NCBI RefSeq assembly: GCF_018687715.1
Contig: NC_056755.1
Coordinates: 31,088,501 to 31,152,500 of the forward strand
Reading direction: 5' to 3'
Source of the DNA: Carya illinoinensis
Taxonomy: Eukaryota > Streptophyta > Magnoliopsida > Fagales > Juglandaceae
Length of the DNA stretch: 64,000 bases
The position numbers and the translations under genes are program-made. Each line of letters starts with the position of its first letter. The first letter of the stretch is position 1. The notes under the pieces were generated by a model, which did no database searches, was not told the DNA's origin, and was given only the letters and a program-made list of their open reading frames with translations. Positions 47,153 to 58,560 of this stretch are shown piece after piece.

Positions 47153-49113
47153 TAAGAAACCTAGTTTACATCATTTTTGTGTTTGAGATTGTAAAGCAGA
47201 AATAAGGCCTTAAGAATTATTGAATCGGATCGAGCCATCTTCTTTGAGGATGTTTGTGACAGTGAGAGTTCAGCGACACGTGAAATTGTATTTGGGGAGG
47301 AGCGTGTTGTTATACCTGTTCAGGTTACTTCCCCAGCAGTTGTTGCACCACCATTGACAAAGGGAACCAGTACTATTGTCCAAGACCAGGTTGTTGATAC
47401 TATAGCTGATGTTGATATGAGAACATATGATATTGTTTTGAGGAGATCACAGAGAAGTCGTCGACCAGCAATTTCTAATGATTATATTGTCTATTTGCAG
47501 GAGCATGAGTTTAATACTGGTATGTCTCTTGATCTATCCTCTTTTAATGAGGCCATTGATAGTCCTCAATCTTCATATTGGATAGATGCTATGCATGATG
47601 AGATGGCATCAATGTGTCAAAACAGTGTATGGAACTTAGTTGAACTACCATGTGGCTATAGGCCAATTGGTTGCAAATGGGTTTTTAAAACCAAGTATAA
47701 TTCTGAAGGTCAAGTAGAAAGGTATAAAGCTAGGCTTGTTGCTAAGGGCTTTAACCAAAGAGAAGGTATTGATTATAAAGACACTTTCTCACCTATTTTT
47801 ACCAAAGATGCTTTTCGGATTATTATGGCATTAGTAGCTCAGTTTGATCTCGAGCTGCATCAAATGGATGTCAAAATAGCTTTTCTCAATGGACAACTAT
47901 TTGAGGATGTCCATTGAGAAACCAGATGGTTTTCAAGTGGAAGGAAAGGAACACATGGTATGTAAGCTTAATAAGTCCATTTATGGGCTTAAGCAGGCAT
48001 CGAGACAATGGTACCTGAAGTTTGATGAGATTGTTACCTCTTGTGATTTCAAGGAGAATCTTGTTGATCAATGCATATATTTGAGGATCAGTGGGAGTAA
48101 GTATATCTTTCTTGTTCTTTATGTTGATGATATATTACTCGCCACAAATGACATTGAGGTTCTGTTTGAGACAAAATGCATGTTATCATCTCATTTTGAT
48201 ATGAAAGATCTTGGTGAGGCCTCTTATGTTTTGGGCATCCAGATTTTTCGTGAGAGAACTAAAGGCATTCTTGGATTATCTCAAAAAAACCTACATTGAT
48301 CGAGTTTTAAGTAGGTTTAATATGCATTCTTGTTCTCCTGGGAAAGCACCTATTGTAAAAGGTAATAAGTTTTCTAAGTCTCTATATCCTCAGAATGATA
48401 CTGAGAGGACTCAAATGCAAACGATTCCTTATTCATCAGTTGTCGGCAATTTGATGTATGCTCAAGTATGTACACGACCTGATATTGCTTATGTTGTTGG
48501 TGTACTTGGAAGATACTTGAGTGATCCTGGTTTGGCTCACTGGAAAGCTGCAAAGAAAGTACTTAGGTACTTGCAAGGCACTAAAGACCTAGTGCTTACA
48601 TATTAGCGATCTAACATTCTTGATATAGTTGGATATTCTAATGCCGATTTTGCAGGTTGTTTAGATGACAGGAAATCCACTTCTGGTTATGTTTTTATGA
48701 TGGCAGGAGGAGTTGTTTCTTGGAAAAGTGTCAAACAGACAGTTACAGCTTCCTCTACAATGGAGGCAGAGTACGTAGCTTGTTATGAGGATACATGTCA
48801 GGCTATATGGTTGCGAAACTTTATCTTGGGGCTAGGTGTTATGAAAACCATTTCGAGGCCGCTGAAGATATTTTGTGACAATTTTGCAGCAGTTGCTTTC
48901 TCTCGAAACACCAGAAGTTCTTCTCATTCCAAACATATTGATATTAAGTTTTTGTTTGTTAGAGAGAAAATAGCTAAGTCTTGTATTTGTATTGAGCATG
49001 TTTCCACAGAACACATGTTAGCTGACCCATTAACTAAAGGTTTAGCTCCAAAATTGTTTCAGGAGCATGTGACTCATTTGGGATTGTTAGAGTCTTCTGT
49101 TGTAATTAGTTAG
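47153..49113 (+). pseudogene. Copia reverse transcriptase and RNase H, frame-broken
   Basis: The integrase tail has stops and a deletion of about 35 codons before IIESDRAIFFEDV. Reverse transcriptase is in frame from 47354: CKWVFKTKYNSEGQVERYKARLVAKGFNQ, with the first catalytic aspartate in HQMDVKIAF. A one-base shift at about 47,900 leads to KLNKSIYGLKQASRQWY and the catalytic YVDDILLATND. A one-base gain in an A-run at about 48,286 shifts again to VVGNLMYAQVCTRPDIAYVVG. A TAG at 48604 precedes RNase H (SNADFAGCLDDRKSTSGYVF, TMEAEYVACYEDTCQAIWL, SHSKHIDIKFLFVREKI). It ends with TAG at 49113. Few lesions suggest a young element. Confidence 0.9.
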
Positions 49114-49649
49114 TGGGAGTTATATCCATTGACTGTTTGCTTATATAGTTTATGCACATATTCTGTTTTAAATATATCCATGTCAATATATACGCTTGAG
49201 TCGCGCGCATTTTGGACAGGGCGTACTTTATGTATTAAGACATTTTGATTAATTTCATGCCTGAATCACACGCATTTTGGACAAGGCGATTGTTTATGTA
49301 ATGAGACATTATGTTTGGTCTCATGCCTGAGTCAAGCGCATTTTGGACAGGACATACTTTATGTACTGAGACATATTGATTAGTCTCGTGTCTGAGTCAC
49401 ACGCATTGTGGACAAGGCTTATTACCTATCAGAGATAATCTATTTAGTCTATGCCTGAGTCAGGTGGTTGTGAGTATAAGTTTGGTGTCATATATCCTGT
49501 CGATATAGTCACTAGACTAGGTAATACAACTGCATTTTTTAGACAAGGCCTATTGTTTTAAAGACATTAAGATTTGTCTCTGGGCTTCTTCTGGAAATAG
49601 TGTTTGCGTTTATGTTGTGATTAATTATAATGTTGTCCAAGTGGGAGAT
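49114..49649 (+). other. Copia 3' untranslated region with short repeats
   Basis: Between RNase H and the LTR there are four spaced copies of (c)tgagtc(a/g).gcgcattttggac-type sequence (about 49197, 49262, 49330 and 49395). It ends in the polypurine tract aagtgggaga (about 49639-49648). Confidence 0.65.
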
Positions 49650-50052
49650 TGTTGTATTTATTTATAATGGACTAGCATTATAGTTTAATCATTGAGCCCA
49701 TAATAGGATGAGCTATTTTATAGACACATGGAAGCCCCTACTCTCATCCCAATTAAATAGAACTAACCCATTGAGTTCTATTAGAGTTTTTCTTTTGTCT
49801 GGCCCTTTTATCTCATCTCTTTAATAAGTGAGGGCTGACAGACACATGAAAAATGAGAGAGAGAAAAACTAATAGAAAAGGGGTAGAGAGTAGTCGTTCC
49901 ATAGAAATAAAAAAAATTTCTCTTTCTCTTTTGCAGGAACTCTTAGATCTCCATGGAAAACTCATCACAAATTGGAGGTATGTTTTTTGTTAATTTTCTT
50001 CACAATTTTGACAAGCGATCTTGGTGCTCTCAGATTTATTCAAAATCCAACA
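49650..50052 (+). repeat. Copia 3' LTR, 403 bp
   Basis: It runs TGTTGTATTT..ATCCAACA and is the partner of 17927-18289. It contains the 40-base segment missing from that copy. The gtaaa target duplication follows at 50053-50057. Confidence 0.93.
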
Positions 50053-50600
50053 GTAAAAGTATATCGCTGCGAAGACAAACGTGAGGTTATTTATCACATA
50101 GCCAGACAGCCCCAGCACCGCTCTATATCCGATTAAAGGTACCAACGGCGCAAATACTAAAAAAAAAGGCTTATTTTTTAAAAATGATGATAAAATAAGA
50201 TCATTATCTTCTAAATCAAGGGGGAAAAGAAGTCGAAGTGGAATGAAGGAAATGAACATCACAAACCCGTGCGAGAGAGGAAGGAAATTGCAAGGGGGAG
50301 GAGAGGGAGGAAGGTGTAGGATAGCTCGTACTCATAGCCACAGTGGGCGATGTGGAGGAAGTAGACGGAGTCCCACACGACGCCACGTTCGACGGTGAAG
50401 GCCACAGAGGGAAAGAGAATCAATGGGGGATCGTCGTGGTGGGATAGGCAGGAAGGGTTGAGTGGGGCGGAGGTGTCGTAGGGGGTGAGGAGTGTGCGCC
50501 AGACGATGGTGAGAGCTAGAAGGAGAAGCCTGGAGAGGATAGACGATCTAAAGACCAGTGATTGGTGGCGCTTAGAGCCGAATGTGGGGGTGAACGTCAT
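50053..50600 (-). pseudogene. PIGV: PIGV exons 1 and 2 belonging to copy B
   Basis: Exon 1 (50600-50267) reads without a stop: MTFTPTFGSKRHQSLVFRSS, TIVWRTLLTPYDTSAPLNPS, VVWDSVYFLHIAHCGYEYEL and FLPLLPLAISFLSRT. Intron 1 (50266-50157) has GT..AG ends, and joining gives SRT-V-FAPLVPLIGYRAVLGLSGY. Exon 2 (50156 on) ends at 50053 where the copia inserted, a few bases short of its donor. The rest of that exon is at 18290-18297 across the inversion. This is the best-preserved 5' end of the set, but the gene is split and its 3' part has a nonsense codon. Confidence 0.9.
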
Positions 50601-50814
50601 GTGGGGGCAGAGGTTCGTTGCTGAACGTTTAGAGTGGCCACCCGTCGGCAGCCATGGAAGACCAACGGACAGCCTCCCTCGAGTCCCTCTTGATTAAAAT
50701 AAAATAAAAAACCCCACCAATGTCACTAGACTATGGCCCTTTGTGTTGGGCTTTGAACCTCTCGCATCCACATTTTAACGGGCTATTTGCCACTTGTTGG
50801 GCCAGAACATTTGG
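50601..50814 (-). other. Upstream flank of PIGV copy B
   Basis: It matches the flanks at 9167-9420 and 28217-28470 (gccctttgtgttgggctttg), then breaks off at acatttggggtgg where membrane-gene sequence begins. Confidence 0.75.
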
Positions 50815-51270
50815 GGTGGAAACTACTAATTAAGGACGCTACATTAATCTTGTTTTGGTTTGCAATGATCAAGACTAGCGAGTTGGAGGATTCCTCGGTC
50901 TACACATCTGATTTCTAGTCACCTTCCAAATTCTCATTCAAGTTTTGGTGAACCTTCTTCAAGTACGGTATTAAAACTTAGACTCCTCTCCATTTGAGAC
51001 ACACTAAATAATCATGTTTTGTTTCAATGGAGTTCTATGTGTTCACTTCCTATCATTTATGGAATTATCTCGACCCATTCCAAATGCTATCTACCACCAT
51101 ATTGTCAGGCTTACTTGCTATATCTCGGGAGTTCTCACAAGTATTTGTCTAGTATTGATCATCTTCACTATCTTTAGATGGGCTATTTTATCTCTATTTA
51201 CCATAAGGATATTACTCGTTCTATATCCTTATATATATTTCTTATATATATTATTAGAAATATATTTCTT
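50815..51270 (+). pseudogene. Membrane-gene copy X4
   Basis: Intron end and acceptor-like sequence are followed by exon-2 fragments: LVNLLQVRY, stop codons, then VLCVHFLSFMELSRPIPNAIYHHIV and ISGVLTSICLVLIIFTIFRWAILSLFTIRILL. Several stops and frame breaks lie in the first third. It diverges into (AT)-rich sequence after 51220. Confidence 0.78.
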
Positions 51271-52433
51271 ATAATGAAATACAGCACATAGAATCACAAA
51301 GAAATACAATTATAAAGTAGCATCCAATAAAACTCTAGATTGGATTGAACTTTGACACTCATGCCACTATTATAGTGTTTTTCTCAAAACAAGCATGTAT
51401 TGCAAGTATGTGGGCGAATTCATTCTCTTGTCGACCAACACGTAGTAGCGGATCTACATGGAGCTTAGCCCCCCGCCCCCCCCAAAAAAAATTTCAAAAT
51501 TCAAAATAGCTTCTAAATTTTATTCATAATTCCATGTCTATAGAAATTGACCCCTAAAAAATTTATAATTTCCTTATTTCCATGTGTTTTCTAAAATTTT
51601 ATAAAATTTTAATATACATAGAAATGTATCTCTCCAATTGTTTCCTATAATCCGTAAATTTTGTATAATTTCTATATATTATCTAATTTTAAGGATGTGG
51701 TCCCACTAAAATTAAATTAAAATTAAGATTAGTAGAAATAATAAACCATTAACATTGACCCCAAAGTTTTTTATTATACTATATTAAGTTTCTTAATATA
51801 AAATCTAAAGTGAAAATATAAGAAAAATTATTTAAGATTGATTAGTTATATAAAAAATAGTGGAGATGTTTTATTCTTTAAACTTCATTGAGCAAGGAAA
51901 AGTTTAAATGTCTCTATGCGTAATGTGACACCAAAATAGATAGTTTTTGCATGAAATTTGATAAACTAGCTTAGACATTAGAATGAAAGATGACATTCTA
52001 AAAGATCACTTGATAGTTTCAATGAAGAAAACAATTTCTAAATATTTCATATTTAAAAAAATAATAATGGATAAAATTATTCTGTGAAATATTGTCGTAA
52101 AACATCTAAAACACACATTAAGTTGTGTTTTTAAAATTTTATTTCTACGTTATTTGATAAATTCTCAAGATATTATATACAATTATGCTTTATGATTTTA
52201 TAATATTTTTTTATTTTACATAAACATCTCATGTGATAAAAAAGTTAGCCCCTAAGAAAAATTGCTACTTCTGCCACTGCCAACATGGATCACGTCATAC
52301 ATTTTGAACTGACAAAGAAGACATTGAATTTCTACATTCACTAACCTCTTCTTGATAAATTTAGTTCTTTTGAACTAATAGTTTTAATAATAGTCAAAGA
52401 ATCCATTTCTAAAATCAATAAGAAAAACTCCTA
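51271..52433. other. AT-rich stretch, possible non-autonomous DNA transposon
   Basis: About 51437-51480 (agtagcggatctacatgg..gcttagcccc) and about 52240-52290 (tagcccctaag..gctacttctgccactgcc) are roughly inverted relative to each other around 800 AT-rich bases. The match is imperfect and no target duplication was found. No coding sequence is visible. Confidence 0.35.
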
Positions 52434-54248
52434 TTATGAAACTCTTGAGCTTGAATTGCCGAGAATTGGGGAATCTTCGGGTAGTTCAAGACCTCTGCAA
52501 GTTAGTAGAGGAAAATAAACCCAAGATTATTTTCATCATGGAAACTAAATGCAGTAAAGGAAATTTTGATTGGCTGAGAAGGAGGTTGAGATTTGTAGGC
52601 TATTTTCTAGTGCAGTCAGTTTTGTAGAGGCGGTGGATTACTGATGTTATGGGATGATTTGGTTAAGGTGGATATTGTGAACTATTGTCAAAGACATGTT
52701 AATGCATGGGTGGTAGATGAGGAAGCAAAATTAAAATGGATGTTCACGGGATTTTATGCGCAATCTGATGTAGGGAAAAGAAAGGAATCTTAAGAGTTAT
52801 TAAAATCACTAAAACCTGAAGGGATGAATGGGTGGTGTATTGTTAGTATTTTAATGAAATTCTTACTCATGATGAGAAGTGGGGGAGAAAACCAAGGGCT
52901 GAAAGGCAGATGGCCATGTTCAGGGAAGTGTTAGAGGAAGGGTGTTTACATGATCTAGGGTGGAAGGGTGATAAATTTACTTAGAGTAATATGCATGAAG
53001 ATGACTCTTTTACTAAGGAACGACTAGATAGGGTTGTTGCTAATCCTGTTTGGATTGGGGTTTATAATGAAGTGTGGGTGGAGGTGCTTGCTGCAAGAAC
53101 CTTTGATCATAAACCCTTAATAGTTCATGCTTTGAAGGGGAGAGAGAGGAGGTGGGTGAAAATAAAGGCTTTAAGTATGAAGCTTGTTGGGCCTTAGAGG
53201 AGGAATGTGCTGGTGTGCTGAGGAATGTATGGGGAAAGGAGGTGGTAAGTAGGGATTCTTTAAATAATGTAGATGCTTTACTATTAAGGAGTAAGGAGGC
53301 TTTTCAAAGATGGAATAGTCAAAGGAATAGAGAGGATGCTAACGAATTGAAAGAAAAAATTGAAAGATTGAAACTCTTACAAGAAGCTGAAAACAAAGAT
53401 AATATTGGTGAAATAAGGGGAGTAAAAAATGAGCTACGATTGCTGCTGGAATAAAAAGAGGTGAGATGGAGACAGAGAGCTAAAAGAAATTGGTATAAGC
53501 TTGGAGATGGAAACACGAAATATTCCCATGTTTGTGCTAATCAAAGGAGGAGGAGGAACCTTATAACTCAAGTGTTTAATGACCAAAACAGAATGGTTCA
53601 GGGAAGTAGTGAGATTGAAAGACATTCAACAGCTATTTTGAGCATTTGTTCACAAACCACCCCACAAATGATGATATGGAGGAGTGCTTGAGGTGCATGG
53701 AGCCTAGAGTTACAGAAGAGATGAATCAGAAACTTTCCAAACCTTTCACTAGAATGGAGGTAGAAGAAGCACTGAATCAGATGGCACCCTTAAAGTCACA
53801 TGGCCCAGATGGGTTTGGAGCATGTTTTTAACAGCATCACTGGAGTACAGTTGCAGATGAGGTGAGTGATGCTGTCCTGGCAGCTTTGAATGGTAATTCT
53901 TGGAACCCTTCACTAAATTACACTATTATAGTACTAATACCAAAGATTAAAGAGCCTTTGTTGGTGAGTGACTATAGGCCTATCAGCCTATGTAATGTGT
54001 TGTACAAGTTAATATCCAAAACCATCTCTAATAGATTTAAAAAGGTTTTGTCTGTGATCATTGCTCCTACTCAGGGAGCTTTTTTGAATGGGAGGATGAT
54101 CTCAGATAATATCATGGTGCCTTACGAGTTGTTACATTCTATGAAAACCAAAAAGAGAGGGAGTTTGGGTAATATGGCCATAAAACTTGATATGTCTAAG
54201 GCCTATGATCATATTGAATGGATGTATGTTGAGGCTATGTTTAGGGCT
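52434..54248 (+). pseudogene. L1-type LINE ORF2: endonuclease and part of reverse transcriptase
   Basis: The start is MKLLSLNCRELGN at 52436, the N-terminus of a plant LINE endonuclease. METKC is present, but the GDFNE motif is destroyed by a frameshift at about 52850. Further on are KGDKFTWSN-type sequence (with a stop), KERLDRVVANP and FDHKPLIV. The reverse transcriptase region gives MAPLKSHGPDGFG, DYRPISLCNVLYKLISK, TQGAFLNGRMISDNI and LDMSKAYDHIEW, ending at EAMF where the hAT begins (54249). The YADD-type active site and the 3' end are displaced beyond the hAT, outside the window. ORF1 is not seen upstream. Many frameshifts and stops make it inactive. Confidence 0.87.
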
Positions 54249-54440
54249 GAACAAAAATTCGAAAATCCGACTTTGACTCTGACAAACTTGTCGGAGTCGG
54301 AGTTTTTTATTCATGAAAATTTGAAGTCGGAGTTAGAGGTAAAGGTCCACTGGCTTCGACTCCATTCCGATCTGACTTTGACTTCATCCCTGACTCCAAC
54401 TCTGACTTCACATTCCGACTCCGCTCCGATATCGTACATA
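54249..54440. repeat. hAT terminal and subterminal repeat cluster
   Basis: Many copies of a gactcc/gactttgac hexamer-like motif occur, some inverted (gtcggagtcggagttttt). Such subterminal motif clusters are where hAT transposases bind. A related tract lies at 32253-32420. Confidence 0.7.
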
Positions 54441-55191
54441 CTTTATAAAATATATATATATATATATGTTTTCCAATGTATTAATCATATAAATATAAAT
54501 ATGATAACAAGTAATAATAATGTATAAATACTAAAATGCACAATAACATTGTATTTTGTAATACTAATGTATAATATAACATGTAATACTAATTTATAAT
54601 AACTAAAGTATTGATTATATAGAATTTATATAACTATACCTTATATAGTTAGTTAAATTCAATAATATACTAACATGACCCCACGGGCTAATTATTATAA
54701 GATAGTTATTGTTCATTCATTATATATATATATATAATAGATGTTTTGATACTTGTTTGGATGGATGTTGCAGTTGATGAGTTTGTGTAAAATCTGTGTG
54801 ACTAAAATATAATGAGTTTGGGGTTGTTTTTGTGTTGTTGCAAGGAATGATTGGGTAAAACTGTGATTATACTGGGGGTGTTTTAATTTGAGTTAATATT
54901 GGGGTTGTTTTTGTTGGGTTGTTTTGAAGGAATAAATTGTGATTATACTTGTTTGGATGGATGTTGCAGTTGATGAGTTTGTGTAAAATCTATGTAACTA
55001 AAATAGAATGAGTTTGGGGCTGTTTTTGTGTTGTTGCAAGGAATGATTGGATAAAACTGTGATTATACTAGGGCTGTTTTAATTTGAGTTATTAATATTG
55101 GGGCTGTTTTTGTCGGGATATTTTGAATGAAGAAACTATGATTATACTTATATCTTAAGCTAATTTGTTTGTTGTGTTGTAGTTCTTAAAT
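54441..55191. other. hAT 5' region with an internal repeat, no gene
   Basis: AT-rich sequence. A segment tacttgtttggatggatgttgcagttg occurs twice (about 54750 and 54946, about 200 bases apart), along with its following gtttgtgtaaaatct..gagtttgggg. No open frame of interest is present before the transposase ATG at 55193. Confidence 0.65.
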
Positions 55192-57510
55192 CATGGACAT
55201 AGAAGGCACAAGCATTCCTATATCCACAGTTGCATCTTGTCCTGCAATTCCAGCCCCAGAACAACCTATTAATGCTCCCAGTCCCATAGTCGATGAGTCT
55301 AGCGGACCAATAGACTCTTCGATAGGCACTCCTAGTGCCTTCCGTTCTAACCCTCGCCCCCCACCTAGTAGTAGAAATCTTAAAAATAGGTATGAGGTAT
55401 GGTCCCACTTCACAAGAGTGCCCGATTGTGATCCCAAAGAGCCTGTAGCTACTTGTAACCATTGTCAGAGGCAATGGAAATGCCATCCCAAAAGGCAAGG
55501 CACTTTGGCCATGAAAGCACACATTCAACTTTGCCCCAAAAATTGTTTGGATACTTGTTGGATTAGAGTCAAATATTCTTAGTCCTGGAAGCAAGAAGTG
55601 AAGGAGGGGAAGGGGAGAAGAGCTTAGGGATGACCAAGTACAAAAAAAAAAAGAAAATCCAGGCTGCCCTTGCTAGGATGGTGATAGTGGATGAGTTACC
55701 CTTTAGAGTTGCTGAGGGAGAAAGGTTTCGAGAATTTGTTAAATCCATCAATCCTAGGTTTCCTATTCCTTCTCAATTTACCATAATACAGACTGTATGA
55801 GGCGATTCTTGAGAGAGAATGATAGTTTGAATAAAATGTTTTTGACCACCAAACAAAGAATGTGTCTGACCACTGACACTTGGACTTCTATCCAAAATAT
55901 TAATTACATATGTGTGGCTAATCATTTCATTGATAGTAGTTGGAAGTTGCATAAGCGGATCATTTCATTTGTTCGGATTAGCGACCACAAGGGGGCAACA
56001 ATTGGGAGGGAGTTGGAGGAGTGTATGCTTGATTGGGGAATTGACAAAATCCACACAATTACGGTAGACAATGCTACCTCAAACGACTCTGCAATCGATT
56101 GGTTGAGAACAATGGAAATAGGAAGTGAAGATTGTATTGCAATTCACGAGTTTATTCACATGAGGTGTATGGCACACATCTTAAACCATGTTGTGAGTGA
56201 AGGTTTGAAAGATATTGATGACTCAATCATAAGGGTTCAGAATTTGATTAAGTATGTGAAGTCTTCTCCCCAAAGACTTGTCACTTTCAAGTCTTGTGTT
56301 GATAGGTCAAAAGTTCCATGTTCTAGTTTCTTGAGTCTTGACGTGCCTACTAGATGGAACTTGACTTTTGTTATGTTGGACAAGGCTGAAAAGTATCAAA
56401 AAGCCTTCCAACTTTTGCTTGATGAGGATCCCTACTCACAAGTTTATTTGTCTGAGGATGGGCATGGGAAAAATGGTATAGGAGCTCCTGGGCCTGATGA
56501 TTGGGAGACCATAAGAAATTTTTCGAAGTTTCTTCAAGTATTTTATAATGTAACCTTACGAATTTCTGGTACACTATATGTCACATCAAATATATATTTT
56601 CAAGAGCTTATTAATATTCATAAACACTTGAACGCTTTTTGTGACAATAATAATCGACGCTTGAGTTCAATGGCTTTGAGAATGAAGACAAAATATAATA
56701 AATATTGGGGTGATCTTGAAAAAATAAATCAGTTGTTATTTATTGTTGCCATTCTTGATCCATGATATAAATTGGTTACTCAAGCATATTGGTTCAAGAA
56801 AACATTGGGCGATGAGAGGGGTGGGGAATATGTTGAACTCCTCAAGAGGGATATGGAATATTTGTATGAACAATATGTAAAGTTTGGTGGTGGGTGTGTA
56901 ACTGGGTCTACGGAAACTCAGAGTGGTGAAGGTTTAGGTAGTGCATCATTGGGGGGTACTAGTAGTAGCACCTGTATAGATGAGCCCTTGGACTTTTTGA
57001 TAGAGTACCATAAAGAGTGGCAATCAGCATCCTTGATGGATTGTAAGTCGAAGCTAGAGCGGTATTTGTTGGAGGATGTTGAGATTCCTGGGGAGTTTTG
57101 AAATTTTAATGTGGTGGAAAGTCAATTCCACCAAATATCCAGTTCTTGCTCTAATGGCAAAAGATATCTTAGTCAATCCAATAACTACCGTTGCATCTAA
57201 GTCGGTATTTAGCACAGGAGGTCGTGTCTTGTATCCGTTTAGGAGCTCTTTGGCTCCTAGAACTGTAGAGGCTCTTGTGTGCACGCAAAACTAGTTGAAG
57301 TTCACTCCTATATGCTTGAGTCAAAATTATTCAGAAAACATTGATGATGCAAAGAGCTATAAGTTAGACTCAGGTAATGTATTCAGAGATTTTTTTTAAG
57401 TTGTTATATATGTTGATTTTGACATTTTGTGATACTAACCTCCTATACTTTAATGTCTTAATGTAGAATTAACCACTTCTATGGCCAACTTACTTCGTGA
57501 AGATGATTGA
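55192..57510 (+). pseudogene. hAT transposase, inactivated
   Basis: The start MDIEGTSIPISTVAS is at 55193. A BED zinc finger follows (EVWSHFTRVPDCDP..ATCNHC..GTLAMKAHIQLC, about 55390-55540). A TAG at 55579 and poly-A frameshifts break it before ALARMVIVDELPFRVAEGERF. From 55797 comes the transposase core: CLTTDTWTSIQNINYICV, ITVDNATSNDSAI, RCMAHILNHVV and DVPTRWNLTFVML, then YNKYWGDLEKINQLLFIVAILDP and TGA at 56763, where CGA is expected. The dimerisation domain (EILMWWKVNSTKYPVLALMAKDIL, FSTGGRVLYPFRSSLAPRTVEALVCTQN) follows in a shifted frame (about 57095-57291), with TAG replacing tryptophan at 57292. A short intron and a last exon, MANLLREDD, end at 57508. Confidence 0.88.
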
Positions 57511-57544
57511 CAATTTGACATATTAAGGTATGAGTTACTATCCA

Positions 57545-57710
57545 CTCCTATTTATACATTTTATTTTCCTGCTAAATTTGGTGTAATAATATATTTTTGT
57601 GGTGGTAGTTAAAATACCATCTATAGTTTTGTGGCAACCCTTGATTTTTTTATTTTTGTTATCAACATGCTTGAAATACAAGAAGTGATCTTATAGTTAA
57701 GTGGATTCAT

Positions 57711-57744
<34 letters not shown>

Positions 57745-58012
57745 GTATATTATATATCCTGTTTACTGGGGTAACATCCTCCTATTTATACATCTTATTT
57801 ATACATTTTATTTTCCTACTAAATTTGGTGTAATGATATATTTTTGCGGTGGTAGTTAAAATACCGTCTATAGTTTTGTGGCAACCCTTGATTTTTTTTT
57901 TTTTGTTATCAACATGCTTGAAATACAAGAAGTGATCTTATAGTTGTTAAGTGAATTCATATATATATATATATATATATCCTGTGTACTGGGGTAACAT
58001 CCTCCTATTTAT
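57545..58012. repeat. Tandem repeat in the hAT 3' region, first two units
   Basis: Units share tttatacattttattttcc (57551 and 57798), then gtggtagttaaaatacc, caagaagtgatcttatag, an (AT)n run and ctggggtaacatcctcc. A third unit starts at 63744 beyond the inserted LINE. Without the LINE the spacing would be about 247 and 210 bases. Confidence 0.85.
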
Positions 58013-58056
58013 TTTTTTTTTATTATTTTTTTTTAGGGAAAACATCTAGTTTTCAT

Positions 58057-58479
58057 TCATTTCAATAAGGATTGGATACAAAAAGGAATAGCATCAACAA
58101 GAGTAATGCTATTACTGATGCTTAGTGCATCTTGACATAAAGCATGTGCTATGGAATTACATGCTCTCTTAATATGTCTGACTGTCCATACAGTGAAGGA
58201 GTCTAAGGTTGCTTTTGTAGCTTTGATCAAAACGCCTGCATAAGAATCTGTTTCATCTTGGGACTTTAGGCAGTTGACTACTTGTAGAGAATCTCCCTCC
58301 ATGATCACATCTTGCCATCCTAGTGTTTTAAGGAACATAGAGGCTTGGAGGGCAACATAAGCTTCAGCTAGAAAAGGGTCGGGGAAAAGATTATGATTCA
58401 TTCTCATAGTGGCTAGTACCTTCCCCTCCCAGTCTCTTACCACTACCCCAACTCCAACCTTGCAGTTTGTTTTATCCAA
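58057..58479 (-). pseudogene. LINE ORF2, RNase H domain
   Basis: The plant L1-type RNase H tail reads without a stop here. GVGVVVRDWEGKVLATM has the first catalytic aspartate, FLAEAYVALQASMFL the glutamate and IMEGDSLQVVNCL the second aspartate. HIKRACNSIAHALCQ is the C-terminal signature. RNase H domains at this position are typical of some plant LINE lineages and help remove the RNA template. The domain looks intact, but the upstream ORF2 frame is broken, so it cannot be made as part of a full protein. Confidence 0.88.
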
Positions 58480-58560
58480 GCCTGCATCCCAGTTAACTTT
58501 CAGTTTTCCTTGTGGGGGAGCTTCCCAGTTGAGGTAATCATTTGAGGAAGGGGAGGGCTT

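Larger units (their letters stand above)
47153..50052 (+). mobile_element. Copia retrotransposon, 3' half (reverse transcriptase, RNase H, LTR)
   Basis: It starts exactly where the minus-strand half ends in the integrase (SKKPSLHHF) and runs to the 3' LTR. The LTR is followed by gtaaa, the complement of the bases next to the other LTR at 18290-18294. Together the halves make about 6.6 kb. Confidence 0.9.

Noticed and set aside
50259..50600. Functional PIGV gene
   Set aside because: Exon 1 and exon 2 are open, but the copy is cut by a copia insertion and its downstream part is inverted, lacks an exon and has a nonsense codon.
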